Positions 45,495 to 55,522 of a stretch of DNA of 64,000 bases are shown here, one piece after another. The notes under the pieces are model-generated. The model worked only from the letters and a program-made list of their open reading frames with translations. It was not told the DNA's origin and ran no database searches. The stretch's first letter is position 1, and the number at the start of each line of letters is the position of its first letter. Position numbers and translations under genes: made by a program. The DNA comes from Corylus avellana (lineage: Eukaryota > Streptophyta > Magnoliopsida > Fagales > Betulaceae): assembly GCF_901000735.1 (NCBI RefSeq), contig NC_081543.1:38154372-38218371 (forward strand), read 5' to 3'.

Positions 45495-45573
45495 GCATAT
45501 GTGAGATTTTCTACCGGGGTTAAGGGAAGTTTTTAGGGTTGATTTGACGCTCCCTCCGCCCCTGCACCGATCA
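45495..45573 (+). promoter_or_regulatory. Conserved leader of subtype B F-box genes
   Basis: The block GCATATGTGAGATTTTCTAC, then CGGGGTTAAGGGAAG, then TTTGACGCTCCCTCCGCCCC and GCACCGATCA directly precedes the ATG. It recurs before the genes at 51186 (shortened), 55523, 60013 and 63142. This copy lacks the TATAAATGG found about 30 bp upstream of the block at 55414 and 59903. Confidence 0.55.
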
Positions 45574-46635
45574 ATGGCTCCAGTTTCCTGGTCTGACCTC
45601 CCAGAAGAGCTGCTGGAGAGCATCTTTAAGAAACCAACAAATGTCGTTAATCTTTACAACTGCCGCTACGTGTGTCGTTCATGGCGATCCGTCGTCGACA
45701 AGGTGTTAGCGTCGACACCTCCGCACCTACTTGTCTACGAAAAGCGTAGAATTGTAAGAATCATAAGTTTCTTGAATGTTTTCACCGGCGAATCGCGCTT
45801 GTATAGACTTCCAAAGTTCAAGACTGGTGATGGGCAGCCCCTATTTCCCAGGAGCGTCTACTCCTGGCATCGTTGGCTGGTAATGGATTGCATGGTAATG
45901 GATTGCAGCACAAGAGATCGTCATATCTGTCTCTATAACCCATTTACAAGGGCTCGGATTCGGCTCCCTGCTTTCAAACTTGACAACTATCTTGATCACC
46001 GCCGGAAACGCAAGTTCCTTCTGTCTTGTGAACCGAAAAATCCAAGATCAATTGGTTTAGCTATTTGTGATGGGCGATATCTTGAAAAGTTGATGTTCTG
46101 GAATCCAGGAGATGAAGAGTGGACAACCTTTGTTGAGGAGTCGATGCGCATCGTTGATATTACAAGCTACAAGGGTGGATTCTGTGTTCTTGGGGACGGG
46201 TACCTCAAGTTTATACAATTTGATACTGAGTCTGTTCCTCATCTCAAAATAACTTATGTTTTATCAAGTTATTATCATCCGAATCAATATCCGGTGGAAT
46301 CGCCGTGTGGGGATCTGTTGTTGGTTCAACTGAATATTGGGTGCAAGATTAAAATTTTCAAAATGGATTGGAAGAGGAAGGCGTGGGATGAGATCAAAAG
46401 CTTGGGTGATGAAGCAATTTTCTTGAGCTGTGCTGAATCTGTGTGCATACGAGCTGAGGACTCCACCATATTCAAACCTAATTGCATCTATTTCACAGAT
46501 GGTGCCTTCATGCCAGTAGAGCAAAAGGAGTTGGGGGTATACGATATCGCAAATCAGACTGTCGGTTCAGTCACTCTCTCTATTCCTTTTGACGATGATG
46601 AACAATGCTGCCGATGGTTCACAACGCAAATATAG
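45574..46635 (+). CDS. F-box protein with DUF295 domain, subtype B
   Basis: Intronless. The ATG at 45574 (MAPVSWSDLPEEL) is the first in frame; the ten codons before it start with TTG and belong to the conserved leader. This gives 353 residues. F-box at about residues 6-43 (LPEELLESIFKKPTNVVN, YVCRSWRSVV). The DUF295 domain is standard, ending CCRWFTTQI. A 15-bp in-frame duplication repeats VMDCM/VMDCS at about 45890-45912, in the same loop that varies in the other genes. Predicted SCF receptor, intact. Confidence 0.9.
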   Translation: MAPVSWSDLPEELLESIFKKPTNVVNLYNCRYVCRSWRSVVDKVLASTPPHLLVYEKRRIVRIISFLNVFTGESRLYRLPKFKTGDGQPLFPRSVYSWHRWLVMDCMVMDCSTRDRHICLYNPFTRARIRLPAFKLDNYLDHRRKRKFLLSCEPKNPRSIGLAICDGRYLEKLMFWNPGDEEWTTFVEESMRIVDITSYKGGFCVLGDGYLKFIQFDTESVPHLKITYVLSSYYHPNQYPVESPCGDLLLVQLNIGCKIKIFKMDWKRKAWDEIKSLGDEAIFLSCAESVCIRAEDSTIFKPNCIYFTDGAFMPVEQKELGVYDIANQTVGSVTLSIPFDDDEQCCRWFTTQI

Positions 46636-47151
46636 TATGCGTTATTTGTTTTTGTTGTAGCTGTAACTGCCTCAAGGTTTTCAAAAAATATATGCATTCT
46701 ATCTGTCTGATTGAATGCCGCTTAGACGTTCTTGTCTTTCTTCTTGGATTCCAGTTTTTCTTTCCATATGGGTTTATGGGCAATTGTTAGATTCCGAGCT
46801 ATCTTGGTTACTTTCTACATGTTCCTATTGTAGTGGGGTTTGAAGTAATCAGCTCTGTTTTTTGTTGTTGTGGTAGGAGTAATATATGATTAGGCAGTTA
46901 ATGTACATGTTTATTCGAGAAATTCAAGTAAACGCACAATTCAATAATGGAGTTGGCTCAAAATTAGTCCAATTAAGATTAGAACTAGACCCGCCCTGTG
47001 TCTTTATCATTTCTCTTTGGTCTTCTACTTAAAATCTTAAATTTCTTTTAAAAAAGAACCAGAGTCATTAGTGGGGAATAAATTCTTGATAATATGCATT
47101 TATGTAAGAGTAATTTGATGGTCTATTATAGGAGAGTTTCATCTTGGTTTA
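46636..47151. other. 3' flank and leader block
   Basis: Conserved F-box 3' flank, then the AATTCAATAATGGAGTTGGC leader block that elsewhere precedes subtype E genes. No gene is seen. Confidence 0.5.
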
Positions 47152-47455
47152 AGGTTCATGTATTTTGGAACCTCCTGGAGACCATAAAGTTCAAGGTTTA
47201 CAAATTGGATTGGGAGAGGATGGAGTGGGATGAGATCAAAAGATTGGGTGAAGAAGCAATTTTCTTGTGCTGTGATGGATCTGCGTGCATACGAGCTGAT
47301 GACTACCATATACAAACCTAATTGCATTCTTCCATGAGGATTTTCGGGTATATGACTTGGGAAATGAAACTATCGGTCGGTTCCCTCACTCTTTTCCTTG
47401 TTACAATGCTCTATAGTTGGGAAATGAAAATACATGGTTCAAAACGCAATTATAG
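47152..47455 (+). pseudogene. Subtype A F-box/DUF295 relic, C-terminal fragment
   Basis: A deletion joins the leader block directly to VHVFWNLLETIKFKVYKLDW of a subtype A gene. Homology continues through MEWDEIKRLGEEAIFLCCDG and ACIRADD. A small deletion in ADDSTIY then shifts the frame, and a duplicated TTGGGAAATGAAA lies near the end (47351 and 47417). No F-box. Non-functional. Confidence 0.87.
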
Positions 47456-49376
47456 TACGCATATTTGTTTTTGTAATATCTGTAACTATTTCCAGGTTTT
47501 CAAAAAATAAATGAATTCTATCTGTTTGATTGAAAGCCGCTTAGACGTTCTTGTCTTTCTTCTTGGATTCCAATTTTTCCTTCACACAGTTTAGTAGTAG
47601 TGGTAGGAGTAAATGTATGGGCAATTGTGAGCTTCTGAGTTATGTATCTTGGTTAATTTCTACATGTTGGTATTGACATTGTAGTGGGTTTTGAAGTAAT
47701 CAGCTCTGTTTTTGTTGTTCTGAGAGAAATATATTGTCACTTAGTTAATGAACATGTTTGGTCTGACTTCGATTTATGTTGTTGCCTGAAGAACGGAGTG
47801 ACAGGGAACTTTCTCTGCTTAACTTATGTGTCTGTTTGTATGCCATCATTCCTCTTTCCTGGAAAATGAGTCATACTCGCTTCTGCTACTGTTACAAGAT
47901 TTTGATAGGAATCTTATGGTGAAGAGATAAAAACTTGAATTTACCTTCCAATAGTTGGATGCAGTCTGTGGTCAACTTAGAAGAGGATGTTCAAGCGATA
48001 ATATGGGAAGATAAAGATGGTCAGAATTTTTTTTTTTTTTTTTTTTTTTTTTCTTTTGCAGCAATTCAGCAACTATCTGGTTTGTTATCTTTGCATCCAT
48101 AATTGTTATTTTGGATCAATTTTTCAATCCCTCGTAACAAACTTACCCATCAAGTCTCTTGTAACACTCCGATTTCATATTAGGAAGATGAGTAACCTAT
48201 TTTAGAGTGGATTGTTTATAACTAAAGACACTCATGTACATGCGAACATATATTAACTGCCCACATTTGCTATCTGCAACTATTTGTTATCTATTATGCG
48301 TATATGTGGATACAATTAGTAAAAACTACTATCCACATATGCAGATGTGAATAGCAGTTTTAGAGTATGCAAATGCGGTTAATATTTGCATCCGCATACC
48401 CTTTATATTTTTTAGATATACTATATTTAATAAATTCACAAGTACGACGTTTTTAATATCAAAATGACTTTGTTTTAGATTATATATAGGTTCTTTTTTT
48501 TTTTAAAAAAAAAAAAAAGATTATGTATAGTTTATGTTTACATTGTTTTTAAAAGTAATGCGAATCAATATTTCTTCAAAACATTAGGGATTATAAAGAA
48601 AATTAAAACAAGCCCAAAACACTAAAAATCGGCCCAATTTATTTTCAAAATTGTTTAAAATAGGCCTAATAGAAACCCAAAAAAGGGCAAAAAGACTAAA
48701 ATATGCACAAAAAAACCCATTACCTAATATACGAATAGTAGATAATAATCGCAATAGCTTCGTGGATGCGATTAGTAAGAACATGATGCGGATGCGGAGT
48801 ACTAAGTCGCATATTGCTTATTTATTAGGTAAAATTAAACTTTATAAGTGATTTTTTTTTAAAAAAAAAAATTAATTAACTAATCATTTTGAGATAATAG
48901 CACAATTGTTACATCTCTCCCTTCATCCATATGTGAAAGCAACATCAAGAAAGAACCCCCAACAGAAACACAATGTACTGAAAATATATGAATATCCATA
49001 TCAAAATTCATCTCCTTGAGTCAGTCCATAAACCCTATATAACAGGCACAGATGAGACAATAATCTCATCGTGATTCAGTTACGAACGGAGCTAAAATTT
49101 TGGTTCTGATGATCAAGATTTAAAAAATAAAATTAATAAAGATTGATTAAAAATATTAAAAAATATAATTAACAAAATAAATAAATTATTCAAAAAAATT
49201 TAATGGAATTATTGTTGTTTTCTATAATCTCAATTAATTACAAGTATATATTTCATATAATTAAAATATGTAATAAAAACTTACAAACAAAAATGTAATA
49301 AAAAGTATATATATTCATAAATAATTAATTTTAAAAGTTTAATCAAGGAAAGAGTTTGATTATATATCTGAGATTT

Positions 49377-49407
<31 letters not shown>

Positions 49408-49532
49408 GGTAATTTTTTGTTTTGTTTTGGGTTTTTTTTTTTGCTATACACCGTAATCTAAAAAAATAGTTACACGATTTCAAAAAAAGAAAGAAAAAAA
49501 AAATAGTTACACAATTGATGTGAATTATTAAA
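47456..49532. other. 3' flank, dispersed repeat and AT-rich spacer
   Basis: Conserved F-box 3' flank to about 47720. It is followed by a stretch (47810-47960) that resembles 17610-17720 downstream of XYLT, including TGCCATCATTCCTCTTTCCTGG and TCTTATGGTGAAGAGA. Next come the GGATAG-type repeat (48225-48810) and AT-rich spacer paralogous to 43500-44200. Long T runs at 48030-48050 and 49373-49396. No gene is seen. Confidence 0.5.
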
Positions 49533-49682
49533 GTGAAATGATTGGCTTCATTAAAAAGATCATTTTTTTGCCATTTTAATCCTAGGTGGCATGACCCATT
49601 TTTCATAAATCTATTAATTTTAAAATTACCTAAGATTAAAATGGCCAAAATACGGACTTTTTAATGAAGCCAAGCATTTCTC
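49533..49682. mobile_element. Palindromic MITE (150 bp) with 9-bp target duplication
   Basis: The arms are near-complementary: GGCTTCATTAAAAAG on the left and CTTTTTAATGAAGCC on the right, continuing to CCATTTTAATC / GATTAAAATGG. Both sides carry ATTATTAAA (49524-49532 and 49683-49691). The paralogous spacer near 44186-44194 has a single ATTATTAAA, an empty site. A 9-bp duplication suggests a Mutator-like element. Confidence 0.88.
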
Positions 49683-49815
49683 ATTATTAAATGGCTTGGA
49701 GAAGAAAAGCAGATCAACTAAAAATAAAAGTCGTTTAAACAGGGCATTTTGAAGACATCAAAAACTAGGCAGGCTGTCATCGTCTTCAACATTTTGTCTA
49801 ACCTAAAATCTCAAG

Positions 49816-50091
49816 GAGTGATGATACAGGGTACACCGGCGTGCCTAAATAGTATACACACCGGTGAGGTGGCACATGCCACCTTAATTTGCCCCGAATT
49901 AAAAAAATAATCAAAAAGCTCCAAAAACTATTCCCACAACCATTTCCCCCTAAATTTTTCCCCAAGCCCATTCAAAATCGCCTCCCCCTCTCTCAAAATC
50001 GAGTAATGCTTGGCGCAAGGGAAGGATCCGGTGGAAATCCGGAGTTGCCTAAGGAGCTGCCCTCAACCATCCGGTGCTTCTCTCCCCACAT

Positions 50092-50122
<31 letters not shown>

Positions 50123-51013
50123 GACGAGACCTGCTAAATGACACGGTTTGCATTTTCACCCTTTTCCGATCTTTAATTTTTGACCATTGCCTGCTCAAAC
50201 TTCTTAGATGATGGGATCTATTTAATCTGTGTATTGTTTTTTTTTTTTTTTTTTTGGTAAGTGTATTGTTAAGATATGGTGGTGGCTGTTTTGTTTGATT
50301 TCCCAAATGGGTAAAATTTTAGGGCTTTGAAGTTATGAATTTGAAACGAAATTTGGTTTTGTTTTCAGCTGTTGATAGGGCAAAGTTTTGCAGAAATGCT
50401 TCACATTCTTCCTCCATATTTGCAGAACTCTGCCCTATCAACAGCTAAAAACAAAACCAAATTTCGTTTCAAACCAAATTTAGTCTCTTCGAAAACAAAA
50501 CAAAACCAAATTTTGTTTCAAATTCATAACTTCAAAGCCCTAAAATTTTACCCATTTTGGAAATCAAACAAAACAGCCACCACTATATCTTAATAATACA
50601 CTGATTAAATAGATCCCATCATCTAAAAAATTTGAGCAGGCAATAGGCAAAAATCAAAGATAGGAAAAGAGTGAAAATGCAAACCGTGTCGTTTAGCAGG
50701 TGTCGCCAAGAGAGAGAGAGGAGCATGGGGAGAGAAGCACCGGATGGTTGACGGCGACTCCTTAGGCAACTCCGGATTTCCACTGGATCCTTCCCTTGCG
50801 CCAAGCGTTACTCGATTTTGAGAGAGGAGAGGCGATTTTGAATGGGTTTAGGAAAAAATTTAGAGGGAAATGATTGTAGGAATGGTTTTTGTTGGGGAAT
50901 GGGTTTTGAAGTGTTTTTTATTTTTTATTTTTAATTCGGGGCAAACGTGGCACATGCCATGTCACCGGAGTGCTTATTATTTACGCACGCGGGTGTACCC
51001 CATATCATCACTC
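49816..51013. mobile_element. Long foldback (hairpin) element, about 1.2 kb
   Basis: Almost the whole element is one inverted repeat: left arm 49816-50382 (567 bp), a 48-bp loop (50383-50430), right arm 50431-51013 (583 bp). The ends are GAGTGATGAT and ATCATCACTC. Pairing holds at the outer end (CACATGCCA / TGGCACATGCCA), in the middle (AAGGATCCGGTGGAAATCCG / the complement of its partner near 50770-50790) and at the neck (CAGCTGTTGATAGGGCA / TGCCCTATCAACAGCT). Flanks AAAATCTCAAGG and AAAAATCAGG resemble one target site, which is empty near 45448. This fits a Mutator-like or foldback MITE. It ends 172 bp before the ATG at 51186. Confidence 0.88.
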
Positions 51014-51143
51014 AAAAATCAGGAAGGCTGAAACTGTGACAGAAAAAAATTGTTTCTGGCGCTGCGTGATTTCTAATGAGATGAGTTGGTGGTTGAAGGT
51101 AACGTCTATTGCCCCTTAAAATGCTTGAGAGTGGACATTTAGT

Positions 51144-51185
51144 GCATATGTGAGATTTTCTACCGGGGTTAAGGGAAGTTTTTAA
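51144..51185 (+). promoter_or_regulatory. Shortened subtype B leader
   Basis: GCATATGTGAGATTTTCTAC and CGGGGTTAAGGGAAG are present, but about 45 bp between the TTTTTA and the ATG are missing compared with the genes at 45574, 55523 and 60013. The upstream TATAAATGG of 55414 and 59903 reads TTAAAATGC here. Confidence 0.55.
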
Positions 51186-52271
51186 ATGGCTCCAACATCT
51201 TGTTCTGACCTCCCAGAAGAGCTGCTGGAGAGCATCTTGAAGAAGCCAACAAATGTCGTTAATCTTTACAACTGCCGCTATGTGTGTCGTTCATGGCGGT
51301 CCGTCGTCGACAAGGTGTTAGCGTCGACACCTCCGCACCTACTTGTCTACGAAAAGCATCACAGAATGGTAAGAAGCATAAGTTTCGTGAATGTTTTCAC
51401 CGGCGAATCGCGCGTTTGTAGACTTCCGAAGTTAAAGAATGGTAATGGGCAGACCCGGTTTCCCAGTAGCGTCTACTCCTGGCATCGTTGGGTGGTAATG
51501 GATTTCATATTCCTTCATCATAGATACCCTAAAACCCTTCATCATAGATACCCTAAAACCCTTCATCATATCTTTCTCTATAACCCATTCTCAAGGGCTC
51601 GGATTCGGCTCCCTGTTTTCAAATTTAACTTTTTTGATCCCTGCAGAAAACGCAAGTTCATTGTGTCTTGTGAAACGAAAAATCCAAGATCAATTGGTTT
51701 AGCTATTCGTGATGGGCGATATCTTGAGAAGTTGATGTTCTGGAATACAGGAGATGAGGAGTGGACAACCTTCGTTAAGGAGCCGATGCCCATAGTTGAT
51801 ATTACAAGCTACAAGGGTGGATTCTGTGTTCTTGACGGGGACCTCAAGTTTATACAATTTGACCATGAGCATGTTCCTCATCTCAAAATAACTTATGTTT
51901 TATCAAGTTATTATCATCCGACTCAATATCTGGTGGAATCGCTGTGTGGGGATCTGTTGTTGGTTCAACTGAATATTGGGTGCAAGATTAAAATTTTCAA
52001 AATGGATTGGGAGAGGAAGGCGTGGGATGAGATCAAAAGCTTGGGTGATGAAGCAATTTTCTTGAGCTGTGCTGAATCTGTGTGCATACGAGCTGAGGAC
52101 TCCACCATATTCAAACCTAATTGCATCTATTTCACAGATGGTGCCTTCAGTATGCCAGTAGAGCAAAAGGAGTTGGGGGTATACGATATCGCAAATCAGA
52201 CTGTCGGTTCAGTCGCTCTCTCTATTCCTTTTGACGATGATGAACAATGCTACCGATGGTTCACAACGTAA
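51186..52271 (+). CDS. F-box protein with DUF295 domain, subtype B
   Basis: Intronless, 361 residues. F-box at about residues 5-43 (SDLPEELLESILKKPTNVVN, YVCRSWRSVV). In the variable loop a 24-bp in-frame tandem duplication gives HHRYPKTL twice (51515-51565); the close paralogue at 63142 has a single unit. The stop TAA at 52269 replaces the CAA codon of the usual end, so the protein ends WFTT instead of WFTTQI, a loss of two residues. The rest of the DUF295 domain is intact. The leader is shortened, and a long hairpin element lies just upstream, so expression may differ from its sisters. Confidence 0.88.
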   Translation: MAPTSCSDLPEELLESILKKPTNVVNLYNCRYVCRSWRSVVDKVLASTPPHLLVYEKHHRMVRSISFVNVFTGESRVCRLPKLKNGNGQTRFPSSVYSWHRWVVMDFIFLHHRYPKTLHHRYPKTLHHIFLYNPFSRARIRLPVFKFNFFDPCRKRKFIVSCETKNPRSIGLAIRDGRYLEKLMFWNTGDEEWTTFVKEPMPIVDITSYKGGFCVLDGDLKFIQFDHEHVPHLKITYVLSSYYHPTQYLVESLCGDLLLVQLNIGCKIKIFKMDWERKAWDEIKSLGDEAIFLSCAESVCIRAEDSTIFKPNCIYFTDGAFSMPVEQKELGVYDIANQTVGSVALSIPFDDDEQCYRWFTT

Positions 52272-52815
52272 ATATAGTATGCGTTATTTGTTTTTGTAGC
52301 AGCTGTATCTGCCTCAAGGTTTTCAAAAAATATGTGCATTCTGTCTGTTTGATTGAATGCTGCTTAGACGTTCTTGTCTTTTTTATTGGATTCCAGTTTT
52401 TCTTTCCATATGGCTTTATGGGCAATTGTTAGATGCTGAGCTATCTTTGTTAATTTCTAGATGTTGGTATTGTAGTGGGGTTTGAAGTAATCATGTCTGT
52501 TTTTTGTTGTTGTGATAGGAATAATATATGATTAGGTAGTTATTCGAGAAATTCAAGTAAACCCACAATTCAATAATGGTGTTGGCTCAAAATTAGTGAT
52601 TAGAACTAAACCCTAGCCGCCCATGTAGAGTGTTTTTATCATTTCTCTTTGGTCTTCTACTTCAAATCTTAAATTTCCTTTTAAAAAGGAACGAGAGTTT
52701 TATAGTGGGGAATAAATTCTTGATAATATGCATTTGTGTAAGAGTAATTCGATGGTCTATTATAGGAGAGTTTCATCTTGGTTTGGAAAGCTTTTAATTC
52801 AAAACAAAATTTGTT
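52272..52815. other. 3' flank and leader block
   Basis: Conserved F-box 3' flank, then the ACTAAACCCTAGCCGCCCATG leader block seen at 25890, 35370 and 37045. No gene is seen. Confidence 0.5.
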
Positions 52816-53570
52816 TTGAATAATATATGCCACGACGGTTCAACATGGAATTATTGTCTCTATAAACCATTCTCGAACGCTTGGATTCGGCTCCCTGTGT
52901 TCACACTTCACCAATCTCTTGACACCCTGAACCACAAGTTCGTTTTCTCATCTCAACCCACAAATCCAACTTCAATTGTTTTAGCCATTCGTGATGGGCG
53001 ATTTATTGAAAAGTTGATGTTTTTAAAACCAGGAGATGAGGAATGGACAACCTTTGTTAATGGTCTTGAGAAGCGGATGTGGGTTTTTGATATTATATGT
53101 TACAAGGGTGGCTTTTGTGCACTTGACTGTAACCAAAATATCATACAATTTGAGTTGAGCCCTGTTCCTCGTGTCAAAAAAAAAAACCCAACTAGATTTA
53201 ACAGATCAAGTCATGACCCAGATGAGTATGATGATGATTATGAGTTTTTGGTGGAGTCTTTGTATGGGGATCTGTTGATGGTTCATGTATTTTGGAACCT
53301 CCTGGAGACCATAAAGTTTAAGGTTTACAAATTGGATTCGGAGAAGATGGAGTGGGATGAGATCAAAAGCTTGGGTGAAGAAGCAATTTTCTTGTGCTGT
53401 GATGGATCTGCATGCATACGAGCTGATGACTATACAAGCCTAATTGCATCTATGATATCTTGTATGAGGATTTTCGGGTATATGACTTGGGAAATGAAAC
53501 TATCGGTCAGTTCCCTCACTCTTTTCCTTGTTACAATGCTCTATTCTTCCGATGGTTCAAAACGCAATGA
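52816..53570 (+). pseudogene. Chimeric subtype A F-box/DUF295 relic (F-box lost, frameshifted end)
   Basis: The relic starts with a scrap that looks like the last codons of a subtype E gene (GCCACGACGGTTCAACATGG against GCCACCGATGGTTCAACATG at 27611). This is fused to subtype A from CLYKPFSNAWIRLPVFTL onward. The frame stays open through LMFLKPGDEEWTTF, CYKGGFCALD, an acidic DPDEYDDDYEF and GEEAIFLCCDGSACIRADD. It then shifts because a few bases of STIYKPN are lost. No in-frame ATG at the start. The old stop lies at 53568-53570. The open 270-codon stretch is recent decay, not a gene. Confidence 0.85.
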
Positions 53571-55007
53571 TAGTACGCATATTTGTTTTTGTAATAGCTG
53601 CAACTACTTCCAAGTTTTCAAAAAATAAATGCATTCTATCTGTTTGATTGAAAGCCACTTAGACGTTCTCGTCTTTCTTCTTGGATTGCAATTTTTCATT
53701 CCATATGGGTTATTTTTACATTTTTCTTGTTGTAGGAGTAATGTATGGGTAATTGTGAGCTTCTGAGCTATCTTGGTTAATTTTTACATATTGGTATTGG
53801 GTTTTTTTTGGATGAATAAGAATTTCATATGCTAAACAAGAATACAGAACACCTTCTAACAAAACACAACCAGCAACTAGAAAAAACTCAACAAAACCTT
53901 TACAAAACACTACAACAATTCCTCTAAAGAAAGAACCTACACAAAACCAAAAACTCATCTATCTATCGCAAGTCAAGAACAGCACAGTAGATTCTTCTAT
54001 GCTCAATTGCATCAACAGATCAACCTTGACATGAGAATATTTTCACAACTTCTCTGAAATTGGCCCAATTTATTTTCACAATTGTTTAAAATAGGCCTAA
54101 TAGAAACCCAAAGAAGGGCAAAAAGACTAAAAATATGCACAAAAAACTCATTACCTAATATATGGATAGCGGATAATAACCACAATAACTGTATGCAGTT
54201 AGTAAAAACTTGATACGGATATGGATGTGAATATCTAAAAAAGATATCCGCATTTTGCAGATGCGGTTGCGGATATTGCAAATAACCGTATTCGCATGTA
54301 TATTGCTACTGATAAGTGCTAAGTCACATATTATTAACTTATTAAATAAAATTAAGCTTTATAAGTAATTTTAAGAAAAATCTAAATTATCTAATCCTTT
54401 TCAGATAATAGCATGGTTGTTACATCTCTCCCTTCATCCATATATGAAAGCAACATTAACAAATAATCCCAACAGAAACCCAATGTACTGGAAATGCATA
54501 TGCATATGGTCCACAATCACAAGCATCGGGGACCAAATAGATGAATATCCATATCAAAATTCACCTCCTTGAGTCAATCCATAAACCCTATATATATAAC
54601 AGGCACAGATGAGACAATAATCTCATAGTGATTAAAAAATAAAATTAATAAAAAAAATGATTAAAAATATTAAAAAATATAACTAACAAAATAAATAAAT
54701 CATTCAAAAATATTTAATGGAATTATTGTTGTTTTCTATAATTTAAAGTAATTAAAATTATATATTCCATATAATTAAAATATGTAATAAAAACTTACAA
54801 ACAAAAAGGTAATAACAATTATATATATTCATAAACAACTAATTTTAAAAGTTTAATCTGATTATATATCTGAGATTTTTTTTAAAAAAGAGAATTGTAA
54901 AAAAAAAAAAAAAAGGTTATTTTTTGTTTTGTTCCCAATAATATCAAAACTCAAAAATAAGAAACATGAGATTATTTTTTTACTATACACCATACTCTAA
55001 AAAAAAC
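53571..55007. other. 3' flank, dispersed repeat and AT-rich spacer
   Basis: Conserved F-box 3' flank. An insertion of unknown type at about 53800-54050 begins GGGTTTTTTTTGGATGAATAAG. The GGATAGCGGATAA repeat (54055-54340) follows, then spacer paralogous to 43500-44100 and 48880-49450. No gene is seen. Confidence 0.5.
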
Positions 55008-55363
55008 ATGAGATTCTCATTTTTCTAATCTCAATCGTTAGATGAATTTAAGGGTCCAAGATATCCCAATATTAAAACTCAAAAATAAACATAATCACAC
55101 TGAATTATATATCAAATTTGAATTAAAAAATTAATTAATTATTTTAAACAAAATAAAAAATAAAAACAAACAAAGGTGCAGCTTCGCCCAACTGGGGGTG
55201 GCCGTGGGCCATCGATCAGGCCATGGGGGTGGGCGCATGGCACCCAAGACAAATTTGATATATAATTAGTGTGGTTGTGTTCACTTTTAGGTTTTGATGG
55301 TGAGATATCTTGGACCTCTAGATTCATCTAGTGGCTGTGATTAGAAAAATGAGAATCTCACGT
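55008..55363. mobile_element. Inverted-repeat MITE with about 110-bp arms
   Basis: The left arm begins GAGATTCTCATTTTTCTAATC, and the right arm ends with its near complement before CACGTG. Pairing continues through GGTCCAAGATATC and ATTATATATCAAATTTG. The centre is GC-rich (GGGGGTGGCCGTGGGCC), unlike the surrounding DNA. Non-coding. It lies about 160 bp before the ATG at 55523. Confidence 0.78.
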
Positions 55364-55410
55364 GTCTTACTAATGGGAGGGGATTCGTATCCGACTAATG
55401 AGTTGGTGCC

Positions 55411-55522
55411 CCTTATAAATGGTTGAGTGTGCACATTTATGGCATATGTGAGATTTTCTACGGGGTTAAGGGAAGTTTTTAGGGGTTGAGATTTGACGCT
55501 CACTCCGCCCTTGCACCGATCA
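55411..55522 (+). promoter_or_regulatory. Full-length subtype B promoter and leader
   Basis: TATAAAT at 55414-55420, followed by GGTTGAG, the GCATATGTGAGATTTTCTAC block and TTTGACGCTCACTCCGCCC up to the ATG at 55523. The TATA lies about 105 bp before the ATG. The same layout recurs at 59903-60012. Confidence 0.6.

Noticed and set aside
45544..45573. Ten extra N-terminal codons on the subtype B genes (also before 55523 and 60013)
   Set aside because: They begin with TTG, not ATG. The first ATG in frame matches the start of the other members, so the conserved stretch is untranslated leader.
52816..53628. A 270-codon ORF taken as a gene
   Set aside because: It has no ATG start, lacks the F-box and continues past a frame shift into what was 3' untranslated sequence in the other genes.
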